This document shows, one piece after another, positions 34,482 through 43,989 of a stretch of 64,000 nucleotides of DNA. A program made the translations under genes and the position numbers. Each line of letters starts with the position of its first letter. Position 1 is the first letter of the stretch. Source of the stretch: Raphanus sativus (Eukaryota > Streptophyta > Magnoliopsida > Brassicales > Brassicaceae); contig NC_079514.1 of NCBI RefSeq assembly GCF_000801105.2, positions 26,576,293-26,640,292 of the forward strand, in the 5' to 3' direction. Under the pieces are notes generated by a model. The model was not told where the DNA came from. It did not search any database and worked only from the letters and a program-made list of their open reading frames with translations.

Positions 34482-34635
34482 TAACTTGGGTTCGGTATCT
34501 CCTGATTTAGTTCCAGTTGAGACAATCCCGGGAGGTGTTGACCAGGATGTCGAAGTAGAGGTTCCTGTCAAGGGGAATGATCCTATCGAGGAGGATAAGG
34601 ACGATGAAGCTGATCCTGGATCCAAAGAAGGTTAA

Positions 34636-35602
34636 GAGCCGATGCTCTTTATGTTCTTAGAACTTCTACCCAATGGGCTTCTTTATCTTTCGTTTTCAAG
34701 ACTTATGGCCTGAGGAGGTCTTTAAACCTTTATCTGCTTATACTTTGAATCTTTGTTAGCCTGGGGAGGCTTTTAAACCCTTATCTAATTTCAAACTTGG
34801 TTTTCGTTTCATTTTGAGTTTTTGGCTTTAGTCGTGAAATATGACAACTTGATCATAATCGAATCTTATGATAAGTCTGGAAGACTTTGGTCGTTTTTAG
34901 TTCCTTAAGAGGAATTCTTGGAGTATCGGGACTAGCTTAGGATTTTAAGGAACCTAAGTTTAATCTGGACACCTTAGGTGGGGGTTCTTGGGAACCTGAA
35001 CTTGTTTGTGGGATTTTAAGACCCGTTGAGACTTGCTTAGGATTTTAAGACCTTTGTGATTTGATGAGGATTTTAAGACCTCGGAGATTTGATAAGGATT
35101 TTAAGACCTTGGAGAATTGACAAGGAATTTAAGACCTTGGAGATTTGGTAAGGATTTTAAGACCTTAGAGATTTGGTAAGGATTTTAAGACCTTAGGTCC
35201 GGGTTCGTCGAGACCTGATATTGCTTGAAGGGTTTTAAGACCTTTTAGATTGTTAAGGATTTTAAGACCTTAGATCCAGGTTTGTAGGGACCTGAGCTAA
35301 TCCGAAGGATTTTTAGGACCCTAGGTCCACATTTACGGGGACCTGTTTTGTTAAAGGATTGAGATATCAAGAATGATTTCTTTATTGATAATTGGATACA
35401 TGGTATCATAGTGATCATACAATTGCTGTATTATAACGATCATACACTTGCATTGTGGGCTATGTGATTTTAATCAGTCGTATGCCCCCTTTGATTGTAG
35501 TGAACGAAGTGTTGAGATGAGGTTGGGGCTGCACTCATGACGGAGTTGCCTACGTACCCAGTCAAGGGATCAAGCCTAACGTAGTTCAGGAATTTTAGGT
35601 AC
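34636..35602 (-). other. 3' region of the Tat element between integrase and the antisense gene
   Basis: Non-coding. It contains a tandem repeat listed separately and plus-strand text just after the antisense gene stop (AGCCGATGCTCTTTATGTTC), which could be the 3'UTR of the antisense gene. The same text recurs at 55442-55470 in the third Tat element. Confidence 0.6.
35010..35320. repeat. 28-30-bp tandem repeat in the Tat 3' region
   Basis: About ten copies of a unit built on AAGGATTTTAAGACCTT(G/A)G spaced 28-30 bp apart, tightest from 35070 to 35200. A related array lies at 55790-56230 in the third Tat element with different copy numbers. Confidence 0.8.
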
Positions 35603-37096
35603 CTAATGATAATATCTCTTAAGATTCGTGGCATTCCACGATCTGATTTCAGGTACCCCGGTTCGCACCTTTCGGAGCTTGTAAACGCCAGGTCGTACCA
35701 CGTGGATGATCTGGTAGGGACCTTCCCAGTTGGTTCCTAACTTCCCAGCATCTGGTTCTTTGGTTCCTTCGAAAACTTTCCTAAGTACTAGGTCACCTAC
35801 AGCGAACTGCCGGAGCCTGACTTTGGAATTGTACTGTCGTGCCATTGCTTGCTGATAGTTCTGAATGCGAATCAAAGCTCGGTCCCGTCTTTCCTCGATT
35901 AGATCGAGGCTGTCGGTTAGGAGCTGATCATTAGCTGCGGGATTGGACGTACAGAGTTCCCGACGAAGGCTACCAGCAATGGTTTCAGCTGGAACGACAG
36001 CTTCCATCCCATATGCTAAGGAGAAAGGAGTTTCTTCTGTAGCTTTTCGTGGGGTGGTTCGACATGCCCAAAGTACTTCAAGTAACTTCTCTGACCAGAG
36101 TTCCTTCTGGGTTCCGAGGCGTTTCTTGAGGTTTGCTAATACTGATTTATTAGCAGCCTCCGCCTGTCCGTTTCCTTGAGGTCGGCGAGGTGATGAGAAG
36201 GTCAGGCGAATATTCCACTTGTCACAAAATATTTTGAAATCGTGGGATATGAATTGTCCTCCATTGTCAGTTACGATTTCGTATGGGACGCCGTGTCTAC
36301 ACACGATTTCTTTCCATACGAATTGCTCGACCTCGACCCTGGTTACCTGTTGGAAAGCTTCAGCTTCTATCCATTTCGTGAAGTAGTCTGTTAGAACTAA
36401 AAGGAAGCGTAGCTTCTTCTTTCCACTTCCTGATGCTATTAGTGGTCCCACGATATCCATGGACCATCTCATAAATGGATAAGGGGCGGATATGTTAGAC
36501 AGCTTTTCCGCAGGTTGGTGTATAATCGGTGCATGCCTCTGGCATTTGTCGCATGAAGAGGAATAGGCCTCACAGTCTGCAATAATGGTAGGCCAGAAAT
36601 ATCCTTGTCTTTTGATTCTGATGGCTAGAGCTCTTCCTCCAGAGTGGTTCCCGCAGGAACCGTCGTGCATTTCCTTCATGAGTCTCATAGCAACGAGGCC
36701 ATGGACGCATTTTAGGTAAGGTCCGGAAATGCTTCGTTTGAGGAGGACAGATTCAAATACGCAATATCTCGCGCTTAATGCTTTGAGCTTTCGAGCCTCC
36801 CATTTATTGGGTGGAGTCTTTCCCTCCAGGATGTATTGCGTGATTGGAATTCTCCAATCCTCTCTTCCTACAACTTTGTTATGAAGAGACGAGGGAGGTT
36901 CCTGTTCGGGACCTAGTGTCGTGGTGCCCCCGGAGGTATTGGTAGGATTGGGCTCCAGGGAGTCTGAATTCCGAGGAATACCTCCAGATGAATTTTGGAG
37001 AGCTGTACGGCTTCTGGTTTTAACTCTGCAGATGATTGGGTCTGAGTTGGTGCCCCCGGGGGTATTCTTGAGATCAGGCTCTAGGGAGTCTGAATT
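35603..37096 (-). CDS. Tat integrase (complete Tat element)
   Basis: Integrase joins element cDNA to target DNA. Read from 37096 down, a repetitive linker (GGIPRNSDSLEPNPTNTSGG-type text) leads to the HHCC zinc domain (HDGSCGNHSGGRALAIRI ... SSSCDKCQ) and the DDE core: Asp in MDIVGP (about 36455), Asp in TDNGGQF (about 36265), Glu in NGQAEAANK (about 36150). The C-terminal domain (GDLVLRKV ... NWEGPYQI) follows and the stop is TAG at 35603-35605. The frame is the same as RT-RNase H but is separated from it by a TGA at 37097-37099. Within itself the integrase frame is open, so only that upstream stop prevents expression as part of pol. Confidence 0.92.
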   Translation of the reverse strand, partial: NSDSLEPDLKNTPGGTNSDPIICRVKTRSRTALQNSSGGIPRNSDSLEPNPTNTSGGTTTLGPEQEPPSSLHNKVVGREDWRIPITQYILEGKTPPNKWEARKLKALSARYCVFESVLLKRSISGPYLKCVHGLVAMRLMKEMHDGSCGNHSGGRALAIRIKRQGYFWPTIIADCEAYSSSCDKCQRHAPIIHQPAEKLSNISAPYPFMRWSMDIVGPLIASGSGKKKLRFLLVLTDYFTKWIEAEAFQQVTRVEVEQFVWKEIVCRHGVPYEIVTDNGGQFISHDFKIFCDKWNIRLTFSSPRRPQGNGQAEAANKSVLANLKKRLGTQKELWSEKLLEVLWACRTTPRKATEETPFSLAYGMEAVVPAETIAGSLRRELCTSNPAANDQLLTDSLDLIEERRDRALIRIQNYQQAMARQYNSKVRLRQFAVGDLVLRKVFEGTKEPDAGKLGTNWEGPYQIIHVVRPGVYKLRKVRTGVPEIRSWNATNLKRYYH

Positions 37097-39259
37097 TCAA
37101 GGAATATCTTCCATGATTTGGATTGTGTTCCCGGAGGTATGCTTTTTAGAGCTGCATATTCTGGTTTTTGGAAACCAAAATGTTGTGAAAACCTGGGTAG
37201 CTACTGTTTCAGGGCAGGTACCTTCGAGTTGCGCTGTTAGTTTGCTCTCTTTCTCAGCTTTAGTAGCTATGTCGATGCTTGGTTTCTCAATTCCGTCTAC
37301 GGGTATAATCCGTTTTACGAGGGGGTCTGACGTGGAAGCTAAAGCAGCCAACGCATCTGCTGAGGAGTTCTCTCCTCGTGGGATTCTCGTTAGCTCGAAT
37401 TTGTCGAACTGCCTAGTGAGGTTCTGGACGACTTCGAGATATGCCCCCATTCTTTCGTCCCTCGTTTCATATTCTCCGTGAAACTGGCTAGCTACTAGCT
37501 GTGAATCACTATAAGCATTTAGCTCTCGGATTCCGAGGCTTAGGGCGAGCTTCAACCCTGCGATTAGTGCTTCATATTCAGCTTCGTTGTTTGAGGCGCT
37601 GAATCCGAGCCTATATGACTTCTCAATGGTTTCTCCTGCTGAAGAAGTTAGCCTTAGACCGATACCGGAGCCCTGTTTTGATGAGGCTCCGTCGACGTAT
37701 AGGCTCCACTTCGGAGATTCCATTTCGGAGTCTAACTGCTCGGATGTTAGTTCAATGATAAAGTCGGCAAGGACCTGAGCTTTCGCTGCTGCTCGAGGTC
37801 TATACTCAATATCATATTCGCTGAGCTCTATGGCCCATTTAGCCAATCGCCCTGACTGGCTAGGGCTGTGCAATATCATTCGTAATGGTTGTGAGGTCAT
37901 TACAACGATCGAGTGCGATTGGAAGTAAGGTCGCAATTTTCTGGCAGCTGTTACGACTGCTAGAGCTAGTTTTTCCATTGCAGGGTACCTGGTTTCGGCG
38001 TCTATCAAACTCTTACTGGTGTAATAGACAGGTCTTTGTTCGTTTTGTTCCTCTCGTACTAGAACGCCGCTGACTGCAGCAGTTGATACAGCGAGGTATA
38101 GGTACAATGGCTCTCCTACTACTGGTTTAGATAGGATCGGAGGTTCGGAGAGATAAGCTTTCAATTGCTTGAAGGCTTCCTCACATTTCTCGTCCCATAA
38201 GAACTTCTTATTATTTCTTAGAAGCTTGTAGAATGGGAGACATTTATCGGTGGACTTGGATATGAATCGATTCAATGCCGCGATTCGTCCAGTCAATCTC
38301 TGTACCTCTCTGGTCGTCTTAGGTGACGGCATTTCTAGGAAGGTTGCTATCTGCTGCGGGTTGGCTTCAATGCCTCTTTCGGTTACGAGATAGCCTAGGA
38401 ACTTGCCTGAGGGTACCCCGAAAGTACATTTAGTGGGATTGAGCTTCATATCATACTTGTTAAGGATATCGAAGCATTCCCTTAAGTGGGAGATATGATC
38501 TTCTCCAGCTGAGGATTTGACTAGCATGTCGTCGATATAGACCTCCATGGTTTTTCCAAGTTGTCCAGCAAACATCTTATTTACTAGCCTCTGATAGGTA
38601 GCTCCTGCGTTTTTTAATCCGAATGGCATAACCTTGTAACAATAGGTTCCTCGTTCGGTTATGAATGCAGTTTTCTCCTGGTCCTCAGGATCCATCATGA
38701 TTTGGTTGTATCCTGAGAAGGCATCCATGAAGGATAGGAGTCGATGGCCAGCTGTTGCTTCAACCAGACGGTCGATGAGAGGTAACGGGAAGCTGTCTTT
38801 AGGACAAGCTTTGTTTAGGTCTGTGAAGTCTACACAGATTCTCCATTTCCCGTTTTTCTTCTTTACCACTACTGGGTTAGCTAACCAGTCGGGGTAATGT
38901 ACCTCTCGAATGGACCCAGCTTTCGTAAGTCGGTCAACTTCGTCGTTAACAGCTTGAGCTTTTTCGAGGCCTAGCTTACGACGCTTCTGTTTGATCGGTT
39001 TGAAAGTAGGGTCAACTTTTAGCTTATGGGTGGTGACGTTCGGATCTATTCCTTTCATGTCGCTGGTGGACCATGCAAAGGTTTTGACATTGCTTTTCAA
39101 AAAATCAATGAGTTCCTTTTTTGTCTCAGGAGGTAGCTCGGACCCGATGCTCACCTGTCTTTCAGGATCTGAGTCGTCGATGCAAACTTTTTCGGTTAGG
39201 TTCCTGGGGGGACCTCGAATATTTTGTTGCATTTCGCGACCCTCCTGGATCTGTAATTG
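37097..39259 (-). CDS. Tat reverse transcriptase, RNase H and second RNase H
   Basis: Domains in order: RT (DFTDLNKACPKDSFPLPLID near 38810, MDAFSGYNQIMMDP, catalytic YIDDM near 38530, FLGYLVTERGIEANP), the gypsy RNase H (FKQLKAYLSEPPIL, YPAMEKLALAVVTAARKLRP) and a second RNase H typical of the Tat lineage (WSLYVDGASSKQGSGIGL, NNEAEYEALIAGLKLAL, YSDSQLVASQ, RIPRGENSSADALAALAS). The frame opens just after the protease and the first Met is at 39232. It probably has no own initiation and is joined to gag-protease by UAG readthrough (39251-39265). It ends at a TGA (37097-37099) before integrase. It is otherwise intact. Confidence 0.93.
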   Translation of the reverse strand, partial: QLQIQEGREMQQNIRGPPRNLTEKVCIDDSDPERQVSIGSELPPETKKELIDFLKSNVKTFAWSTSDMKGIDPNVTTHKLKVDPTFKPIKQKRRKLGLEKAQAVNDEVDRLTKAGSIREVHYPDWLANPVVVKKKNGKWRICVDFTDLNKACPKDSFPLPLIDRLVEATAGHRLLSFMDAFSGYNQIMMDPEDQEKTAFITERGTYCYKVMPFGLKNAGATYQRLVNKMFAGQLGKTMEVYIDDMLVKSSAGEDHISHLRECFDILNKYDMKLNPTKCTFGVPSGKFLGYLVTERGIEANPQQIATFLEMPSPKTTREVQRLTGRIAALNRFISKSTDKCLPFYKLLRNNKKFLWDEKCEEAFKQLKAYLSEPPILSKPVVGEPLYLYLAVSTAAVSGVLVREEQNEQRPVYYTSKSLIDAETRYPAMEKLALAVVTAARKLRPYFQSHSIVVMTSQPLRMILHSPSQSGRLAKWAIELSEYDIEYRPRAAAKAQVLADFIIELTSEQLDSEMESPKWSLYVDGASSKQGSGIGLRLTSSAGETIEKSYRLGFSASNNEAEYEALIAGLKLALSLGIRELNAYSDSQLVASQFHGEYETRDERMGAYLEVVQNLTRQFDKFELTRIPRGENSSADALAALASTSDPLVKRIIPVDGIEKPSIDIATKAEKESKLTAQLEGTCPETVATQVFTTFWFPKTRICSSKKHTSGNTIQIMEDIP

Positions 39260-40281
39260 CTATTGGGGGACTTTTTGAGGATTTCGAATCCTCCCAAATA
39301 GCAGATCCTGGATATCTTCTGGCTACCATGTACGGTAGCTATCCCTTCGGGTGTTGGGAATTTTACGCACTGATGGTACGTTGAGGCTACTGCCTTCATT
39401 TTGTGAATCCAGGGTCTTCCCAAAATCGCATGGAACGGGGAAGGTCTATCGATGACTACTAAGTTGGTCATTTTCATTATTCCGCCAGCTATGACTGGGA
39501 GCTTGATAGTTCCCAATGAGGTAGCTGTTTCTCCGGAGAAGCCTACGAGGTTAGCTTTTTGGCCAATAATTTCGTAGTCGTCTATTTCCATCCCTTTTAG
39601 GGTGTTATAGAAAATGAGGTCGACAGAGCTTCCTGTGTCTATCATGAGCTTAGGAACCTCGTATCCTGCGATGCTCAGGGTGACAATCAACGCATCATCG
39701 TGAGGTCTGTCAAGATTTGAGGTCTCGCTTTCCCAGAAAGAAATCTTAGTATTGGACTCAGGGTTAGGAGGCTTAGGTCCAGTATTAGTCACAACCTTCC
39801 GCACGTGATTCTTAATGGAATTGACGGAGTCTTGACATATGTCTGATCCTCCAAGGATACAGTCCACCCTCGAGTCGGGGCTCGATTGAGGGGAGGGTTT
39901 GCTCAAGAGAGCTTCGACTTGTAAACTTTTTCCTTGGGGGAATTTCCCAAGAATCATGTCGACTCTTTTCTTGGGAGCTGGAGGTGGCGAATCGGTCTCC
40001 TTCTCAGGTGACCTTTCGCGTTTCGGGGAAGTATCCCTGGAACCTCTTTTCTGATAAGGTGGTGGCTTTTTAAGGTCCACGCCCTTTATTTCTCCAGCTG
40101 CGAATTTAGCTGCCAGCTGGCGTTGGAGGTCCCAACATTCCTCGGTTGAGTGTCCTTCGCGATCGTGATAAGAGCAACGTTTGCCTTTATCGAAGCCTTT
40201 TGACCAGGGAGTTTTGTTTGCTGCTGCAACAGTTTTCTCTTCCTTGTCTTCCTCGATTGCGTAGGAATGTTCTCCCTGAGT
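39196..40281 (-). pseudogene. Tat gag C-terminus and aspartic protease (complete Tat element)
   Basis: After a TAG at 40282-40284 the frame continues with a variant zinc knuckle, CSYHDREGHSTEEC (C-x2-H-x4-H-x4-C), near 40160-40120. Next is a Lys/Pro-rich segment (KRERSPEKETDSPPPAPKKR) and the retroviral-type protease (SIAGYEVPKLMIDTG followed by SSVDLIF, catalytic Asp near 39640; [10 protein letters not shown] near 39420). A one-base loss in a C run at 39263-39267 shifts the frame so that it ends at 39196, overlapping the RT frame. In the third element the same region ends at a UAG and RT follows in phase. The catalytic Asp-Thr-Gly is intact. Confidence 0.88.
39251..39265 (-). promoter_or_regulatory. 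Readthrough-type stop context at protease/RT boundary (shifted by one base)
   Basis: On the minus strand the sequence is CAATAGCAATTACAG. In the third Tat element CAA TAG CAA TTA CAG is in frame between protease and RT. Here a run of C is five bases long instead of six, so the protease frame passes the TAG out of frame and ends at 39196. The site itself is unchanged. Confidence 0.7.
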
Positions 40282-41949
40282 CTAATTATTTCGAGGGTTA
40301 CCCTTTTTATGAGGTCCCTTAGTCTCAGAGGATTCACCTTTTGAATGATTCTGAGGTTTCTTGTGGAGTTTATCCAGTGCAGCTGTCTCCTCCTCCAAAG
40401 TAATATATTTGGTGGCTCTATGAAGAGCATCATCGATAGTTGGAGGAGTATTGAGTGTTAGCTCTGACCAGAATTTCGATCTATAGAACAGACCTCTCCT
40501 AAGGGCCTCGATGGCGACTAGGTCGTTAGGATTCGAGAGCTTAGTTCTTATTGCCCTGAATTTCTCAATGTAGACTCGTAATGAGTCTCCCACTCCTTGA
40601 CTGACCTTCCAAAGGTCGGCCTCAGAGGCTTGCTTCAGGATATGGGTTGAGTATTGCTTCATGAAGGCGTTAGTTAATTGATCGAAATTGTCTATCGAGG
40701 CTGGCTCGAGACCGGAGAACCACTCAAGGGCTGTTCCGACCAAATTTTCGGCGAATGTCCTGCAGTAACCTGCTTCACATTCTTCCTGTGTGAAATGGGC
40801 TTTAACGATTGCCAATCGGAAAGCTCTCAAATAGGCTTTCGGGTCGGAGGTCCCATCATACTCAGGAATTCTGATTTTTCGGGTATCTCTTATGTGAGAG
40901 CTGGCAATTCTGTCCGTGAATGGAGTTCCACGGGTTTCCTCGATCAAGCTATCGATTTCGGGAGCTGAGCTCGTAGCTTTATGGACTTGAGCTCCCAATT
41001 TCTGGAGAGCCGCGTGAGTTCGCTCCATATATCTACGGATAGCTTCAGGTCCTTCAAACGGAAGGACGTTTGGATTGTTCGTAGGTACCCGACGGGCAGG
41101 TTCCTGACGGAATCGAGTTGGCTCATCCTCCCATGCGGTTGGTGGGCTAAGTCGCTCGCCATTTCTTGGGTTATCGGAATCTATCCTTTGATAACCGTCC
41201 CCATTCGGGATCGAGCTTCTGGTTTGATAGACCGAAGCTGACGCTCTGCCCCCAGATGGGAAGGATATTCCTGCTCCGGACCTAGGATCAGGCGGCGGAG
41301 GAGGTAAGCGAGTACTCCTGTCAGTAACCTGACCGGGTGTGGAACTAGTTGTCGCTATGTTACTTCCCATAGCACTGGCGTTAGGTGGATTAAACACGGG
41401 AGCTGTTCCAGTATGAGGTGTCTGGAAAGCAGATCCGCGTCCTTCTGGGGCAGTACTATCAGGAGAAAAGTTTAAACGTGCTCGGGGAAATGAGGGATCG
41501 GTTAATCAATCATGAAAAATGACCCCCGGAGCTTGACGTTGCGGTGGTTGGGTTGTTGCGTTTAGAGATCTAGTTATCTCTTCGAATCGTTGCTGACGTA
41601 CAGTCAGCTGATACATCGTGCGCTCACTTTCCTGAGCTCTGTCTACTAATTGTATCATCATCTGGCGGATCTCAGAGAGCTGAGCCTCCGTTTGATTCGG
41701 AATGGCTTGCTGCTGAGGATTCTCGGTAATCGGGAGCCCGGGAGTGTTTCCACCCGATGATCTCGGGTTAGTACCTCCGGTTGTAGTTTGGCTCGTTTGA
41801 GCACCAGCCGTAAGCTGTTGCCCAGATCGGTGGTCGCTACGTTGAGGCTCTGTGATTACGAGCCTAGAGCCTCCGTCGTTCAGTGAGCCATCGCTCTGAA
41901 TCGGGAGGTTAAGGTCAGACGGGTTTGTTGTCTGATCGGTAGGGTTCAT
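40282..41949 (-). pseudogene. Tat gag, N-terminal and core part (complete Tat element)
   Basis: Gag forms the virus-like particle. The best start is ATG at 41947-41949 (MNPTDQTTNPSDLNLPIQ), 35 bp inside the primer-binding site; upstream in-frame codons run into the primer site. The N-terminus is Gln/Ser/Thr-rich and low complexity. The retrotrans_gag core is at about 41000-40450 (TPFTDRIASSHIRDTRKI, YDGTSDPKAYLRAF, TALEWFSGLEPASIDNF). Two stops break the frame: a TGA at about 41506 and the TAG at 40282. Both look like C-to-T changes when compared with the copy at 61419-62971 (CGA to TGA, CAG to TAG). The rest is intact, so decay is recent. Confidence 0.9.
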
Positions 41950-41983
41950 CCTCAAGTTAGAGTAAGGGATTCGATTGTTTCTT

Positions 41984-42002
41984 CCCCACAGACGGCGCCA
42001 AT
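41984..42002 (-). other. Primer-binding site of the complete Tat element
   Basis: Minus strand: ATTGGCGCCGTCTGTGGGG follows the LTR end. It is the same as in the third Tat element (63006-63024). Confidence 0.85.
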
Positions 42003-42551
42003 TGTGAGGGGTAAAACTCACACCTAGATTTTAGATCAGGTTTTATGTTTAGGTAAGGTTAGGGAAAGATAACGTGGGCTGAATCCCGTAAGAACTTATA
42101 GAATTAATTGGATTTGTATTGATAATGTGGTAAAGGAATGGTTACAAAAAGATGTTTCTCTTGATGAATATAAAGATTACAAGAGTATTACGATGAGAAT
42201 GTTTTGATGAATATTGAGTAAAATATGAGTTGGATCGGATCTCTCTCTTCGTCCTCGACCTCCTCTTTAAATAGCCTTGGACTTCTTTAAGTTGTCTTCA
42301 ACTGATCTCCGAGATCTTCTCCGCTTGAGGTGGAATCCGCAACAGCTTCCCCTTGACCGGGTCCTGCGCTTCTTCTTGTTACGACGTGAGCTTCCTCTTC
42401 GCCGTGACCTCTTCGAGGATTGCCTTTAGCTTCCAGCCTCCGGCTTCACAATGAACCTTAACTCAGGTCTCCAATACGTTTTGGGCTTTGCCTCGGCCCA
42501 ACATTTACTTTGGTTTTACTTTCAGCTAACGGGCCATATTTTGGCCCAACA
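42003..42551 (-). repeat. 5' LTR of the complete Tat element
   Basis: 549 bp, about 4 differences from 23215-23763 by eye. TATA-like TATTTAAA on the minus strand at 42266-42273. The target duplication CCCGG follows at 42552-42556. Confidence 0.95.
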
Positions 42552-42556
42552 CCCGG

Positions 42557-43989
42557 AGTATTTCCCCAGCTTCCGGCTTCCAGGTTCCAGCATCTGCTTA
42601 CAGGGGCCGACCCCTGTCCGGGTCCGACCCCTATCCAGGGTCCATTCCTACCTCCGGTCCAATTTTGATCCGGGCCATATAAGATCATGTCAGCCCCCAC
42701 TATCTAAGCTCAAAGACGAGTCAATATTGTTTCTTCACCTGTAACCTCCGCATTTGAAGAGGATATGTCCTACCACCTCCGGGCTTCAGTAGGATGTATA
42801 CCCTTCAAAAGATCATCCTTCAACCGGTACCTAATCATTGGAGGCATAAGCAAGGACATACTTGCTGAAGTAAATCAACAATCCCCTTGCTTGGCCTAGC
42901 CATACGCCTTTCGGATCTAGCAACCACGTGGCTATATGCCACCAGGGCCCCGCACTAAAAAGACGGATCCTGCTTGTCACTGTAATGCAAAGCTGGTATA
43001 AAGAATTCCCGCTTCCGAAAGGGGCAGTAAATCACCTACATCAGATTCCAACAGATACGACTGATCTCCGCCACCCGAACAACAATACTACTTGAAGACC
43101 AGGTTCCATCAAGGCCTTACACCAAGAAACGAGCTCGAGATCCCCAGAAATGAGATAATAAGATCTCCATTCCTCCAAGGTCCTGCTAAAGGTCTAAAGA
43201 CCCTGCATCCAGCATAGTAATGTCAACGCGCACTGAAGCGTCAGCAAGTCCATCTTCATCAAACCCTACATCACTGGGAGAGATCTACATGAGACCTGAA
43301 AGAAAATCTAGTCTTCCACCGAGATAAAAGATCAAGGTCCCGAACCCTGCGATATCATCTCCACACAGGTCTAGCACCTACAGATACCTACTATAAACTC
43401 TGGTCTGCTTCAGGAAAGACGACTTTCCCCCAGGTTCAAACACGGCCCATGCCTAAGAAGAACACTGGAGAAGGGGCATTGGTGAAGGGAAGTCCTGCTC
43501 ACGACAAGGCCCATGAGATAGAGCGACTCCGGCTGACCAAGGAGAACATTTTATCTCCTGACTTCACCCATGAAATCGAAAGATAAGGGGCAATATATTG
43601 GGAGTAAGCAAAGCCCAGGTCTTCAGATTCATCCGAGCAGGACCCCGGTATTCAAATTCTCACGTGAAGAAGTTCCGACTCCAACTCCGAGGCTCCGGCT
43701 CCGACTCCGAAGCTCTGGCTCCGACTCCGACCAGCTTCCATCCCTAACACCAGGTAACATGAACTGAACAACTCACGTCCCGTGTCCTGGGTCTTGCATA
43801 AAGGCCACATGCCGAAAAATATGCAGGACACCTTCGTACGAAACATGCCAGTCCCTGCAATAACGCAGGAGGCATAAGTACAATCGCAAAGTACTGTATC
43901 CAAACTCAGAGTTTGTACAGGGAGCGAATTTATGCAGTTGCATAGAAGTGAAACATCCACGAAAACAGATATAGGGGCATACTAGCTGG
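42557..43989 (+). other. Family 4 Tat-like DNA, non-coding
   Basis: This is the right flank of the complete Tat insertion; its left flank is 23066-23209. GGGCATACTAGCTGGATCAG at 43974 is shared with 44333 and, inverted, with 49440, so it belongs to the family 4 3' region. A short run of GGCTCCGACTCCGAAGC-like repeats lies near 43680-43735. No coding domain is visible. Confidence 0.5.

Larger units (their letters stand above)
24227..34635 (+). pseudogene. Antisense intron-containing gene of the Tat element (PF04195-like), split by CACTA
   Basis: The gene runs opposite to gag-pol in the 3' region. Proposed exons: 24227-24929, 25004-25177, about 25228 (or 25258)-25823, and 25901-26594 continuing at 34485-34635. 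Donors and acceptors follow GT/AG rules (intron 24930-25003 joins in frame to read SDIEDPPKL; 25824-25900 joins GQ to LAGAIN). Exon 1 has the 'putative gypsy-type transposon' domain (HEKYISKCHLRFPLP, LALSQLCPSAIRVINGF, KKYFYVKIDP). Exon 3 is Ser/Arg-rich. Exon 4 is a long coiled coil (about 26000-26450). The tail is acidic and ends at TAA 34633-34635. Precise removal of the transposon plus one TAA leaves a one-base mismatch of frame, so a further small change is likely. The role is unknown; extra ORFs of this kind are known in Tat elements. Confidence 0.8.
23215..42551 (-). mobile_element. Complete Tat-lineage Ty3/gypsy retrotransposon (with nested CACTA)
   Basis: The element is bounded by two 549-bp LTRs and by the 5-bp target duplication CCCGG (23210-23214 and 42552-42556). 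In minus-strand order it has 5' LTR, primer-binding site, gag, protease, RT, RNase H, a second (archaeal-type) RNase H, integrase, a long 3' region and 3' LTR. The second RNase H and the long 3' region with an extra antisense gene are Tat hallmarks. By eye the LTRs differ at about 4 of 549 positions, which indicates a recent insertion. The 19.3-kb span includes the 7.9-kb CACTA. It inserted into family 4 DNA. Confidence 0.95.

Noticed and set aside
24227..34635. Ordinary host gene flanked by retrotransposons
   Set aside because: It lies between LTR and integrase of one element with an intact target duplication, and its tail recurs at the same place in another copy.
38661..39384. Plus-strand frames opposite Tat RT and protease (38661-38897, 38991-39278, 39121-39384)
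   Set aside because: They are shadows of the strongly conserved minus-strand pol frame.
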